DNA of 64,000 nt from Propionibacteriaceae bacterium (GTDB taxonomy: Bacteria; Actinomycetota; Actinomycetes; Propionibacteriales; Propionibacteriaceae). Made by a program: the position numbers and the translations under genes. Location of the stretch: positions 1 to 64,000 of the forward strand of contig JAISJP010000004.1 in NCBI GenBank assembly GCA_031261455.1, written 5' to 3'. The notes under the pieces were generated by a model. That model was not told where the DNA came from. It saw only the letters and a program-made list of their open reading frames with translations, and did no database searches. This document shows positions 10,462-18,515 of the stretch, in pieces (position 1 is the stretch's first letter; each line of letters begins with the position of its first letter).

Positions 10462-11409
10462 TTAGGCGTTGCCAGCCGAGTTGATAACCGGCGTAGCAGG
10501 CAGCACCTCGGTGCCGGTGGTGGCCTGAACAGTGGCCTTCCACAGGTTCAGCCAAGTGCCGTCATCGATGATCTGCTGTAGCCAGAGGTCAATGAAAGCC
10601 TTGCCGTCGTTCTCCTTGTTGACACCGATGCCGTAAGCGTCAACCGGACCGAAGGGCTCGCCAACCATCTTGACATCCTGGTTGTCAGTGACCGTGCGAA
10701 GCAGCAGCGCCGAATCGACGACGTACGCATCCACACGACCCTGAACAACAGCGGTGACGCACTGAGCATCATCGGGCAACGCCACGATCTCAGCAGCCGG
10801 GGCCTCGGTCTCCAGCAGCGCCACAGCGGCGGAACCAGCCTGAACAGCAACCTTCTTGCCTGCCAAGTCAGCAACACCAGTGATTTCGGTGTTGGTCTTG
10901 AGCACAAGGATGCTGCTCTGGGACGCGTAGTACGGGCCAGCAAAGTTGATGCGCTCCAAGCGGCTGGGCAGGATGGAGTAGGTGGCGAAAACCACGTCAA
11001 CGGCGTTGGTTTCCAGCACAGACTCACGCGTGCTGGAGGTCACCTGCGTGATCTCAGCCTTGGCGTCACCCAGGATGTAGCGCGACAGCAACTGCGAGAG
11101 GCCAGCGTCGAAACCATAGGCGATTCCGGTAGCCGGGTCCTCCAGCGAGAACAGGCCCGTGGTGGTGCCACCAACCTTGAGCACGCCTGCGGCCTTGACG
11201 GCCTTAGCCCACTCGTTGGCGTCGATGGTGGCCGCCGTAGCAACCGCACCAGCGTTGATAATGGCGTCGTAGTCGGCGTGACCGGAGTCGAACGTGCCAA
11301 CCGGAGCGGTGGTGGTAGTCGAACCTGTGCTGTCGTCAGACGAGCAGCCAGTGATGGCCAGCGCGCTCACGAGGAGCGCAGCAGCGAGGGCTTTTAGCGA
11401 ACGGGACAT
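10462..11409 (-). CDS. gluB: Glutamate-type ABC transporter substrate-binding lipoprotein, GluB-like
   Basis: Solute-binding lipoprotein of 315 aa (SBP family 3). A lipoprotein signal with the lipobox ITGC at about residue 22 is followed by a Ser/Thr-rich linker. The binding domain shows GTTTGLFSLEDPATGIAYGFDAGLSQLL-type features (glycine-rich ligand loop, then GFDxxL) and DVVFATYSILPSRLERINFA. The start is ATG 11407-11409, with AAGGA 6 nt upstream; an in-frame start 26 codons earlier would bury the signal peptide. The protein is anchored outside the membrane and delivers ligand to GluCD. It is the first gene of gluBCD; the usual gluA ATPase gene is missing from both flanks. Confidence 0.9.
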   Translation of the reverse strand: MSRSLKALAAALLVSALAITGCSSDDSTGSTTTTAPVGTFDSGHADYDAIINAGAVATAATIDANEWAKAVKAAGVLKVGGTTTGLFSLEDPATGIAYGFDAGLSQLLSRYILGDAKAEITQVTSSTRESVLETNAVDVVFATYSILPSRLERINFAGPYYASQSSILVLKTNTEITGVADLAGKKVAVQAGSAAVALLETEAPAAEIVALPDDAQCVTAVVQGRVDAYVVDSALLLRTVTDNQDVKMVGEPFGPVDAYGIGVNKENDGKAFIDLWLQQIIDDGTWLNLWKATVQATTGTEVLPATPVINSAGNA

Positions 11410-11540
11410 GTTTTCCTTTTTCCTAACAACAACTGTTGCACCTACAGGCGTGCCTCTCCAAAGAAAATGGAGACCCACCAATGGCAACCTAACTCTAGTG
11501 TATGAGCGCCCGTTTTCGGATACTCGCGCCCACGGAACGG

Positions 11541-12920
11541 CTAGCCCAAGTCCCAGTCATCGGGCACGGTGGCACCGCGGCGAGCAGCGGACGAAACGTT
11601 GAGTCGCTCAGCGATCATGAACGCCAACTCCAGCGACTGATTGCGGTTGAGACGCGGGTCACAGGTGGTCTCGTAGTGCTCCTCTAGGTCAGCGACACTC
11701 ACGTGTGAGGCCCCCCCGAGACACTCGGTCACCGCCTCACCGGTCAACTCGATGTGGACGCCGCCGGGCCAGGTGCCCAAGGCCTCGTGAACGTCAAAGA
11801 ACCCGTCGAGTTCGTCTACAACCGCGTCGTAGGAGCGGGTCTTGTAGCCGGTGGCGGTCTCAAAAGTGTTGCCGTGCATGGGGTCGCAAACCCACGCAAC
11901 TTGCCGTCCACTAGCCTCGACGGCCTCGACGATGGGCGGCAGCACGTCGCGCACCTTTTCGGCACCCATGCGCGAGATGAACGTGATGCGCCCTGGCACT
12001 TGGCTTGGGTCAAGACGTTCAGCAAGCGCCAAGGCGTCGGAACCGCTGGTTGTCGGCCCCAGTTTGATGCCAAGCGGGTTGCGCACATGCCGCAACAACT
12101 CAATGTGAGCAGTGTCGAGCGCACGAGTGCGCTCCCCCACCCAAACCAGATGTCCCGAAGTGTCGTACGGGGCCTGTGTGCGCGAGTCAATGCGTGTCAT
12201 CGCCTGCTCGTAGGCCAACAGCAGCGCCTCGTGGGACGAGTAGAAATCAACGGTGCGCATGGTCTCGCTGGGCACTCCACAGGCCTCCATGAATCCGAGC
12301 GCGCGCTCAATCTCGGCGCTCAACTGCTCATATTTGGCCTCGACGGGGCTATCGCGCACAAAAGTTGCGTTCCACGCGTGAATTTGGCGTAGGTCGGCAA
12401 AACCACCCTTCGCGAACGCCCGCACCAAGTTGAGCGTTGCGGACGACGCCGCGTACATGTCCACCAAGCGTTTGGGGTCGTGGGCACGGGCCTCCGACGT
12501 GAACTCGAAGCCGTTGACGGCGTCCCCACGGTAGGCGGGCAGCGTCACGTCACCACGGGTCTCATTGTTGGACGACCTGGGCTTGCCGTACTGCCCAGCC
12601 ATGCGTCCCACCTTGATAATCGGCAGTTGCGCGGCGTACGTCAACACCACAGACATGGACAACAGCACCCGCAGCGTCGCCATAATCGGGCCAGCTTTGA
12701 TGCCAGCGAACGTCTCGGCACAGTCGCCACCTTGCAGCAAAAACGCCTTGCCAGCGGACACTTGGCTCAACTGGTTGCGCAGATCGTCGCACTCCCCAGC
12801 GAACACCAGCGGTGGAAGGGTGTGCAGATGCGCATAAGTCTCAGCCGCCACAGACGCGTCGGGGTACTCGGGCTGTTGAAGCCATGCGAAACGGTGCAAC
12901 TCTTCCAAGGTGGGAATCAT
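11541..12920 (-). CDS. aroG: Class II 3-deoxy-D-arabino-heptulosonate 7-phosphate synthase
   Basis: First enzyme of the shikimate pathway, joining phosphoenolpyruvate and erythrose 4-phosphate. The 459-aa sequence is full length for the plant-like class II type: LQGGDCAETFAG near residue 75, RMAGQYGKPRS, WVCDPMHGNTFE and GGVHIELTGEAVTECLGG carry metal- and substrate-binding residues. No Shine-Dalgarno sequence is seen; TAGGCT (12928-12933, minus strand) ends 7 nt before the ATG, suggesting a leaderless mRNA. It lies in the same neighbourhood as the pknL-like kinase, as in mycobacteria. A 131-bp gap separates it from gluB. Confidence 0.95.
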   Translation of the reverse strand: MIPTLEELHRFAWLQQPEYPDASVAAETYAHLHTLPPLVFAGECDDLRNQLSQVSAGKAFLLQGGDCAETFAGIKAGPIMATLRVLLSMSVVLTYAAQLPIIKVGRMAGQYGKPRSSNNETRGDVTLPAYRGDAVNGFEFTSEARAHDPKRLVDMYAASSATLNLVRAFAKGGFADLRQIHAWNATFVRDSPVEAKYEQLSAEIERALGFMEACGVPSETMRTVDFYSSHEALLLAYEQAMTRIDSRTQAPYDTSGHLVWVGERTRALDTAHIELLRHVRNPLGIKLGPTTSGSDALALAERLDPSQVPGRITFISRMGAEKVRDVLPPIVEAVEASGRQVAWVCDPMHGNTFETATGYKTRSYDAVVDELDGFFDVHEALGTWPGGVHIELTGEAVTECLGGASHVSVADLEEHYETTCDPRLNRNQSLELAFMIAERLNVSSAARRGATVPDDWDLG

Positions 12921-12973
12921 GCGCTAAAGCCTACCCAACTTGTGGCAACACTGGTGACGCGAGAGATGCATCT

Positions 12974-13663
12974 TCAGAAATGTGGCAACACAATGGTGAA
13001 TCCGAGGACGCAGCCAACGATGGTCAAAATCATCAGCGCCACCACCAGTTTGAGATTCAGCGACCAACTCCTGGGGTGGATGCTGAACTCTTCTACAAAC
13101 GGGCGTTCTTCGCCATCAACGAGGTTCCACGTATCGGACAGCGGTCGATTGAGGCGAGCCTCAGTGCTGGTGATTTCGGTTGTGGACGTCGATTCAGGCT
13201 CGGGTTCCGGTTGAGGCTCCGGCTCAGCGTCTGGCTCTGACGCAACTGGCGTCTCAAGCGGAACCTCGACGGGCAAAGCCTCGCGCGTGTCCGGTTGCTG
13301 CCGAACTATCGGCACAGGTGCAGGTTCAGGCTCATCGAGTACGCTCAACCACAGCTCTAGATCTGGAGCCTGATCGATCAGCTCCGGCTGCATCTTCACT
13401 TGCCACGCAGCTTTCTTGGCCCGACCTCTGGCAGTGACGCTACTGGTGCGTCTGGTGGTCTTGGCATCTTCAGCTGCCTTGGTGGTCTTAGTGGACCTAG
13501 TCACCTTTGCAGGTTTGGCCGCCTCAGTTGTCTTGGCTGTCTTGGCTGTCTTGGCAGCTATGCCGGTCTCAGCGTCGGCGTCCGTCTTGGCGGGCGTAAC
13601 CGGAGCTTTACGGGAACGCGACAGCGCTGTTGTCGTCTTGTCTTTCCCGCTGGTTACTGCCAT
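12974..13663 (-). CDS. Lys/Ala-rich, acidic-Pro-rich protein with C-terminal membrane anchor
   Basis: Unrecognised protein of 229 aa in three parts. Residues 1-80 are basic and low-complexity, with repeated AKTAK/KTTKAA units resembling the tail of histone H1. The middle (about 100-180) is acidic with a PEPEPQPEPEPE run. The end holds one hydrophobic helix (LVVALMILTIVGCVLGFTIV) followed by only a few residues. This suggests a tail-anchored cytoplasmic protein whose basic region could touch DNA, RNA or lipid; that is inference. The start is ATG 13661-13663, with AAGGA 8 nt upstream; in-frame codons further out have no ribosome site. It lies between aroG and a response regulator on the same strand. 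Confidence 0.7.
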   Translation of the reverse strand: MAVTSGKDKTTTALSRSRKAPVTPAKTDADAETGIAAKTAKTAKTTEAAKPAKVTRSTKTTKAAEDAKTTRRTSSVTARGRAKKAAWQVKMQPELIDQAPDLELWLSVLDEPEPAPVPIVRQQPDTREALPVEVPLETPVASEPDAEPEPQPEPEPESTSTTEITSTEARLNRPLSDTWNLVDGEERPFVEEFSIHPRSWSLNLKLVVALMILTIVGCVLGFTIVLPHF

Positions 13664-13796
13664 TTTGGTGTCCTTGGACGTGCTGTCTCTATGGTCGAAA
13701 GCTATTTGGCGCATGAATTGCGCCCGCGTTTCCTCCACGAAACGCGCACATGGCAATAGCATACCGGGGTGTAGGTCCACTCTGCCAAAAGGCGAC

Positions 13797-14462
13797 TCAC
13801 ACTTCGTCAAGACCGCGTTCGATGGCGTAGCGAGTCAGCTCAACGCGATTGTGCAGTTCGAGTTTGCGCAGCACATTTTGCACATGATTCTGGACAGTGC
13901 GGTGTGACACGAACAGCCGGTCGGCGATCTCGCGATACCCCAGGCCCTTCGCGACAAGGCGCAGCACGTCAGTTTCGCGGTCGGTGAGCGTGGGGGCTGA
14001 CGACGCCGCCGCGCCACCCCCGGAGGCCATTCTGCGGTACTCGCCCAGCACCAACGCCGCCAGAGCCGGCGTGAAGACCGCTTCTCCGCAAGCGGTCCGC
14101 TGCACGGCGTCCAGCAGGTCCGCCTTGGCAGACGACTTCAGCACGTAGCCCTTGGCACCGACTTTCACGGCGGCCAGCACGTCGTCGCGCTCGCCGGATG
14201 CGCTCATGACAAGGATCTTTGTGTCGGGGAACTCGCGCATGATGGCCTCGGTGCACAGCACGCCGCTGGGTTCGGGGATCTGCAAGTCCATCACGATCAC
14301 CTCGGGGTGCACTGCAGCGACCCGCCGCATGCACTCTTCGCCGCTGCCGGCAGTGGCAACGATCTCGAATCCGGCGGCCCGCAGGTCTGCGCCCAAAGCC
14401 TCCAGCCACATCGGGTGGTCGTCCACCAACATGACTCGGGTGCGCATCTCGTCGTCAGTCAT
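13797..14462 (-). CDS. NarL/FixJ-type two-component response regulator
   Basis: DNA-binding regulator of 221 aa. The receiver domain (about 8-125) has the acidic pair DD at 14-15, phospho-acceptor Asp59 in VIVMDLQIPEPSG, and a conserved Lys in VLKSSAK. The C-terminal LuxR helix-turn-helix (about 155-215) shows LTDRETDVLRLVAKGLGYREI and HRTVQNHVQNVLRKL. The start ATG 14460-14462 has AAGGA upstream. The cognate kinase gene lies 80 bp upstream on the same strand, so the pair forms an operon with the kinase first. Target genes cannot be inferred from the sequence. Confidence 0.93.
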   Translation of the reverse strand: MTDDEMRTRVMLVDDHPMWLEALGADLRAAGFEIVATAGSGEECMRRVAAVHPEVIVMDLQIPEPSGVLCTEAIMREFPDTKILVMSASGERDDVLAAVKVGAKGYVLKSSAKADLLDAVQRTACGEAVFTPALAALVLGEYRRMASGGGAAASSAPTLTDRETDVLRLVAKGLGYREIADRLFVSHRTVQNHVQNVLRKLELHNRVELTRYAIERGLDEV

Positions 14463-14542
14463 GCAGTCCTTCTTTCATACAGCCCGTCTCCTCGCTAAGT
14501 TTTGTCTGTGGTTGGCCCGCGGCTTGTCCGCATTGGGTGTGA

Positions 14543-15682
14543 CTAGCGCTGCTCCACAATGGGCACGCGGAACTCCCACTCCACGCCTTGGTTGGGCTCA
14601 CTGGTCCACGTTCCGCTGCCGCCTAGGGCCTCAATTCGCCCCAAAATGGAGTGGATGATGCCAAGACGGCCAGCGCTGGCCGCCGCTTCCACAGCCCCAG
14701 CGCTCATGCCCACCCCGTTGTCTCGGACCGAGATGATCACCTGCCCGTCGTCTTCTTCGATGAGGATCCACGCCTGCGTTCCACTCCCAGCGTGCTTGGC
14801 AACATTTGCCAACATCTCAGTGACTACGGCGTTTATCTCGGCTGCCCGCAGGCCGTCCATGTTGACCGTGCCAGCCATGGTGGACACCGTCACCAGCGCG
14901 GACTCGTGAGCGGTGAGCATACCCACTAGGTCCATGGTGCGGCCAAGGGCTGCATCGTCAGAGACGCTCTTGTCTTGCAGCAGCGCGCGAAGCTGGGCCT
15001 CAGACTCACGCGCCAACCCGGCCAGGCGGATGCCGGTAGGGCCGAGTTCTGGGCCTTCACGCCCCACCATGGCTAGCGTCTGCAACACCCCATCGTGAAC
15101 AATGCGGTTCAGGCGTTCCCGTTCGGCGAGTTTGGCGGCGGCGGCAAAACTGCGGTCACGTTCCTCGACCAGCGCCTCAAGTTGTTGGGCCAAGAAGCCC
15201 ACAAACCCCGGAACAACCACCATACACAGGAAGTCCACCACCGTGCGGGCGTTTTCACTGGGAAGCTGCACAAAGTTGGCTGCCCCGATGATAAAGCCGA
15301 ACAGTGCCCCGGCACCGGGACCGCGCCAGATAGCCAGCGCCAGTGGAGCGGCCACCATCCAGTATCCGGGCACGGAGTAGAAGGTCTCGGCAAGCAGATC
15401 GTGACCCAACACCCAGCGCGACGAGGCGACGATGGCAACCGTCACTGCCATGTCCAGCCCCATCCAGAAGGCGTTGCGTTTGGAAGGCTGTTGGTTCCAG
15501 AACCAGGTGGCGATGCTCCATCCCGACATCACCGTACAGAGGAGAACGAGCACAACGGGATGGTCGGCCTGGGCGAACCGCGTGTAGTTGACAACCAGAA
15601 ACATGGCACACAGCGCAAACCGAAGTACCCCACCGGCGCGATAGACGCTGTGGTTCCACGTGAGGCGCATCAGAACTTTCAT
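14543..15682 (-). CDS. Sensor histidine kinase (MacS-like, HisKA_3 type)
   Basis: Membrane kinase of 379 aa. The first 165 residues contain about five or six hydrophobic segments with little extracytoplasmic sequence, suggesting a membrane-embedded signal. The dimerisation box IVHDGVLQTLA carries the phospho-acceptor His196, and the C-terminal ATPase has ISVRDNGVGM (G1 box) and a GRLGI G2-like box ending in the strand VEWEFRVPI. The layout resembles the MacS family of actinobacterial kinases paired with NarL-type regulators. It precedes its partner regulator. An alternative ATG four codons downstream is possible; neither start has a strong ribosome site. Confidence 0.88.
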   Translation of the reverse strand: MKVLMRLTWNHSVYRAGGVLRFALCAMFLVVNYTRFAQADHPVVLVLLCTVMSGWSIATWFWNQQPSKRNAFWMGLDMAVTVAIVASSRWVLGHDLLAETFYSVPGYWMVAAPLALAIWRGPGAGALFGFIIGAANFVQLPSENARTVVDFLCMVVVPGFVGFLAQQLEALVEERDRSFAAAAKLAERERLNRIVHDGVLQTLAMVGREGPELGPTGIRLAGLARESEAQLRALLQDKSVSDDAALGRTMDLVGMLTAHESALVTVSTMAGTVNMDGLRAAEINAVVTEMLANVAKHAGSGTQAWILIEEDDGQVIISVRDNGVGMSAGAVEAAASAGRLGIIHSILGRIEALGGSGTWTSEPNQGVEWEFRVPIVEQR

Positions 15683-15837
15683 GCTGTTTGTCTTCGCCTG
15701 CTCTCTGTTGTCTGTCGTGTTTGGGGCGTGCCTAGTCGGCGGTGCACAACGGCCCCAGCTGTAAGCCTACTAAAGGCCCGGGTCCACGCTGGCGTAGACT
15801 CGAACCACACGATGACGCAATGGGAGGTGAGACACGT

Positions 15838-16350
15838 TTGGCTGCACCAAATGATGACGACGCACGATTCGCGGAGTTGATTCGCGAAGGCTTTGGGGTG
15901 GACGTGAGCGGTCCTGCGCCCAAAGAGACGGAGGTGCGCTCGGACGCTGCCCCACCGGAGGGCCCGTCGCCCTCGCGTCCTGCCTTCGTGATGCCAGACG
16001 CCGAATACCATGCGCGCAGCGACATCGGCACGACAGGCTCGAAACCCACGTTCTTTGACTTTGACGAGGCGTTTGAACGCGCCGACCGCAACCCGGACGA
16101 TTTTGACGCCTTCCGTCCGCCCGTTGCTGAACCACTCGGACGTCCACACACCCCGTTGGGCTGGTTTGCGCTTGGTTGCCTAGTTTTGTCTGTCACGCTG
16201 CTGGCATTGGCGCTGTGGGGAGTCTCGTTCCCGCCTAACGTAGTCTTGGCTGACATTCTGGTAGTCATCGGTTCCATCGCGATGATCTGGAAGTCCACTC
16301 CCAAGCGCCCCACCCCCTACGAAGAGTACGGCGACGGCGTTCGCCTCTAA
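15838..16350 (+). CDS. Small membrane protein with acidic N-terminus, function unknown
   Basis: Protein of 170 aa with an acidic, Pro-rich cytoplasmic part (about 1-105, including DDDARFAELIREGFGVDV) followed by two membrane helices (roughly 110-130 and 135-152) and a short charged tail. No family function is recognised. A TTG start at 15838 is chosen because GGGAGGTGA lies 7 nt upstream; the in-frame ATG at 15820 overlaps that ribosome site. It is divergent from the histidine kinase, and its stop codon overlaps the stop of the convergent lipoprotein gene by 3 nt. Confidence 0.7.
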   Translation: MAAPNDDDARFAELIREGFGVDVSGPAPKETEVRSDAAPPEGPSPSRPAFVMPDAEYHARSDIGTTGSKPTFFDFDEAFERADRNPDDFDAFRPPVAEPLGRPHTPLGWFALGCLVLSVTLLALALWGVSFPPNVVLADILVVIGSIAMIWKSTPKRPTPYEEYGDGVRL

Positions 16351-17195
16351 GACTCGCACCAAGCAGTGAACAGGGGCGCGAGGGTGACTTGCGGGGTGCC
16401 AGCGCCGTCCCACCAGAGTTTCAGGGTGGTGTAGTCGTCCGTCTCCAAGGCGAGTTTCACTAGCAGCGCCGACAAGTCGTAGGCCAGCTCGCTGGTTCGG
16501 AAATCCTCATCGCTAGGCAAGCGCAGCTCAGCGGAACACAGCGACGCGACAAGTTGCTCGCTGGCAGCAAGGGCTGGCGCATCAACAGTGAGTGCAACGT
16601 ACTCAGCAACTCCCTCGGCCACCCACAGGCGTCCCTCAGCACTGGGACGCACCCCAGTGGCGACATGAACCGCCTCGTGAGTGAGCACCAGCAGAGCGGC
16701 CTCACGGTCTTGTGGCTGCAGGGCGTCTGACCACAGTGGGTTGACCACCACTCGCGGCGCACTCACCTCCACCCAGTTATCCGTGACTGGGGTGGTCGTC
16801 ACCCACGTCAGGGCCGCCTGAGAGCGAAGTCCGTCGTCGCTGACTCCCATGGCCGTCTTGAATGCCTCGTAGGTGGCAGGAACCTCCACTACCATCCGCT
16901 GTTGCCCGACGCTGAGTGGGGTGCCGTTGGTGTACTCTAGCGCGGCGTTCCACGCCTCAGCGGCGACGGTCTCAAACCATGCAGGAAGTTGCGCGTCACT
17001 GCTAGTCAGCACCAAAGCTGAACCCGAGTCCGGACCCGCGAACGAAGGTGACACAGACAAACCTGGAGTCGGCACCACAGTCGAAGTCTGATCACCAGTT
17101 GTGGCTGGGTCACTTTGGCATCCAGAAAGTGCGACGACAGCACAGACAAGCGCACCGGCGACCAACCTGGCGCTGCAATCCCGCACCTTCGACAT
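16347..17195 (-). CDS. Lipoprotein with HExxH gluzincin-like peptidase signature
   Basis: Exported lipoprotein of 282 aa: hydrophobic signal with lipobox LSGC (Cys26), a Ser/Thr/Pro linker to about residue 60, then a domain carrying HEAVH at 173-177 and WVAEGVAEY at 191-199. This arrangement, HExxH plus a downstream glutamate about 20 residues on, is that of MA-clan (gluzincin) metallopeptidases of the DUF-type found in actinobacteria. The catalytic residues appear intact, so activity is plausible, but no substrate is known. The ribosome site is weak. The gene is convergent with the small membrane protein, with overlapping stops. Confidence 0.75.
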   Translation of the reverse strand: MSKVRDCSARLVAGALVCAVVALSGCQSDPATTGDQTSTVVPTPGLSVSPSFAGPDSGSALVLTSSDAQLPAWFETVAAEAWNAALEYTNGTPLSVGQQRMVVEVPATYEAFKTAMGVSDDGLRSQAALTWVTTTPVTDNWVEVSAPRVVVNPLWSDALQPQDREAALLVLTHEAVHVATGVRPSAEGRLWVAEGVAEYVALTVDAPALAASEQLVASLCSAELRLPSDEDFRTSELAYDLSALLVKLALETDDYTTLKLWWDGAGTPQVTLAPLFTAWCES

Positions 17196-17228
17196 GCGTC
17201 CGACACTACCGGACGCTCGCGGCGAGGG

Positions 17229-18335
17229 CTAAGCCATGTAGTAGCGGCTGTCCGAGTACTTGCCGTTGATGATGACGTTGAAGTGCAGGTGGCAGCCGTA
17301 GGACTCGCCCGTGTTGCCCTCAAAACCGATGATCTGTCCGCGCACCACCGGCTGACCGGCGGTGACAATGAAGTCGCTCATGTGGGCGTAACCGGTGCGG
17401 AAGTAGTCGCCGGCAACACGACCGTGGTCAATTTCAACGTACTCGCCGTACCAACTGCTCCAGCCCGCGCGAATCACGGTGCCTGCCGCAGCGGCCCTGA
17501 TCGGAGCGCCGCAGTATGAGGCGTAGTCGTTGCCGGTGTGGTAGCCGGGAGACGGGGTGTCGCGCCATCCGAATGTTGAAGTCTGGGTGCCGTTGTTTGG
17601 CCAAGACAGTGGCAGCACGGCTTCGTTTTCGCCAGCAGCGTTATCGAGGCGAGCCAACTGCGACTCGGCCAAACTGTTGCGAGCTGCCACAACCTGGGCG
17701 CGCTTCGCCTCTTGGGCGGCGATCAACTGCTGCTGCAGCACCACCTGTTCTTGGATGAGTTCAACCTGAGCATCAAGCTGAAGAGTCAGGTCGTTCATGC
17801 GGCTCTGTTCGGAGCGGAAGCGTGCGGCCTGCTCGGAGAGGATCGATTCGACGGAGTCCATGGTGGCCATGGTCGAGATGAAGGCATCTGGTGACTCGGC
17901 GATAACGAAGTTGACCGCCACCCCGAATCCAGGATCCTGACGTTGCGTGTTGACCAGCTGGATAATGCCCACCTGAAGTCGGCTAACCAAGTCTTGCTGG
18001 TCCAATAACGCTTCTGACAACTGGCTTTGAGCTGAACGCGCCTGTTCGAGAGCGATCTCACTCTGGCCATATTGCTGCGCCAGCGAGGCAACTTCGGCAT
18101 CGATCTGCATTATCTGGTTGGCCACAGCATTGATAGCAGCATCTGCGTTGGGGGCTGCGTCGGGGGCTGCGTCGGATGTTCCATCAGCATTGATGACTCC
18201 GGCGGCCGATCCGTCTGACAGTTCCTCACCTTCTTGCGCAAAGGCACTCACCTGAGTGCCCAACAATCCAGTGGTGACCAACGCCACACCTGCAATCGTC
18301 AACAACGATTTGCGAACTCTGCTGCCAAGCTGCAT
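17229..18335 (-). CDS. M23 peptidoglycan endopeptidase with coiled coil (copy 1)
   Basis: Exported cell-wall hydrolase of 368 aa. A signal peptide (about 1-33, ending near VSAFA) is followed by an acidic linker, a long coiled coil (about 70-230) like that of EnvC/NlpD-type hydrolases, and a C-terminal LytM domain. The zinc ligands of M23 peptidases are present: His266 and Asp270 in HTGNDYAS and the HxH motif at 349-351 (GCHLHFNV). It is therefore probably active against peptide crosslinks. A GGGGG ribosome site lies 5 nt before the ATG. Its 5' leader contains a structured element shared with its paralogue directly upstream (18516-19655). A gene duplication is evident from about 60 per cent visible identity in the catalytic part. 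Confidence 0.92.
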   Translation of the reverse strand: MQLGSRVRKSLLTIAGVALVTTGLLGTQVSAFAQEGEELSDGSAAGVINADGTSDAAPDAAPNADAAINAVANQIMQIDAEVASLAQQYGQSEIALEQARSAQSQLSEALLDQQDLVSRLQVGIIQLVNTQRQDPGFGVAVNFVIAESPDAFISTMATMDSVESILSEQAARFRSEQSRMNDLTLQLDAQVELIQEQVVLQQQLIAAQEAKRAQVVAARNSLAESQLARLDNAAGENEAVLPLSWPNNGTQTSTFGWRDTPSPGYHTGNDYASYCGAPIRAAAAGTVIRAGWSSWYGEYVEIDHGRVAGDYFRTGYAHMSDFIVTAGQPVVRGQIIGFEGNTGESYGCHLHFNVIINGKYSDSRYYMA

Positions 18336-18350
18336 ACGATCCCCCAGTCA

Positions 18351-18408
18351 CAGGAATGTGCCATCACCGGAAGCCTTCCCCGACGTTCCGGACACGTGTT
18401 CATTCCTG
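18351..18408 (-). ncRNA. Structured leader RNA of the first M23 gene (copy 1)
   Basis: Downstream of a -10 TATACT (18414-18419) and -35 TTGCTT (18436-18441, 16-nt spacing) the 5' UTR folds: outer stem CAGGAATG/CATTCCTG (18401-18408 with 18351-18358, 8 bp) and inner stem CCGGAA/TTCCGG (18386-18391 with 18367-18372). The inner loop holds most of a 16-nt core (18373-18388), identical in the paralogous leader. The 3' arm ends just before the ribosome site. Candidate riboswitch or protein-binding leader; no known class recognised. Confidence 0.6.
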
Positions 18409-18515
18409 AGAAAAGTATAAACACTTTCAGGAAAGAAGCAACATTGAATGTTCAGATTCAACAAAAATCTGTGTCTTTGACAGTGGCCCACCCACATAGT
18501 CAAGAACAGTCACCA

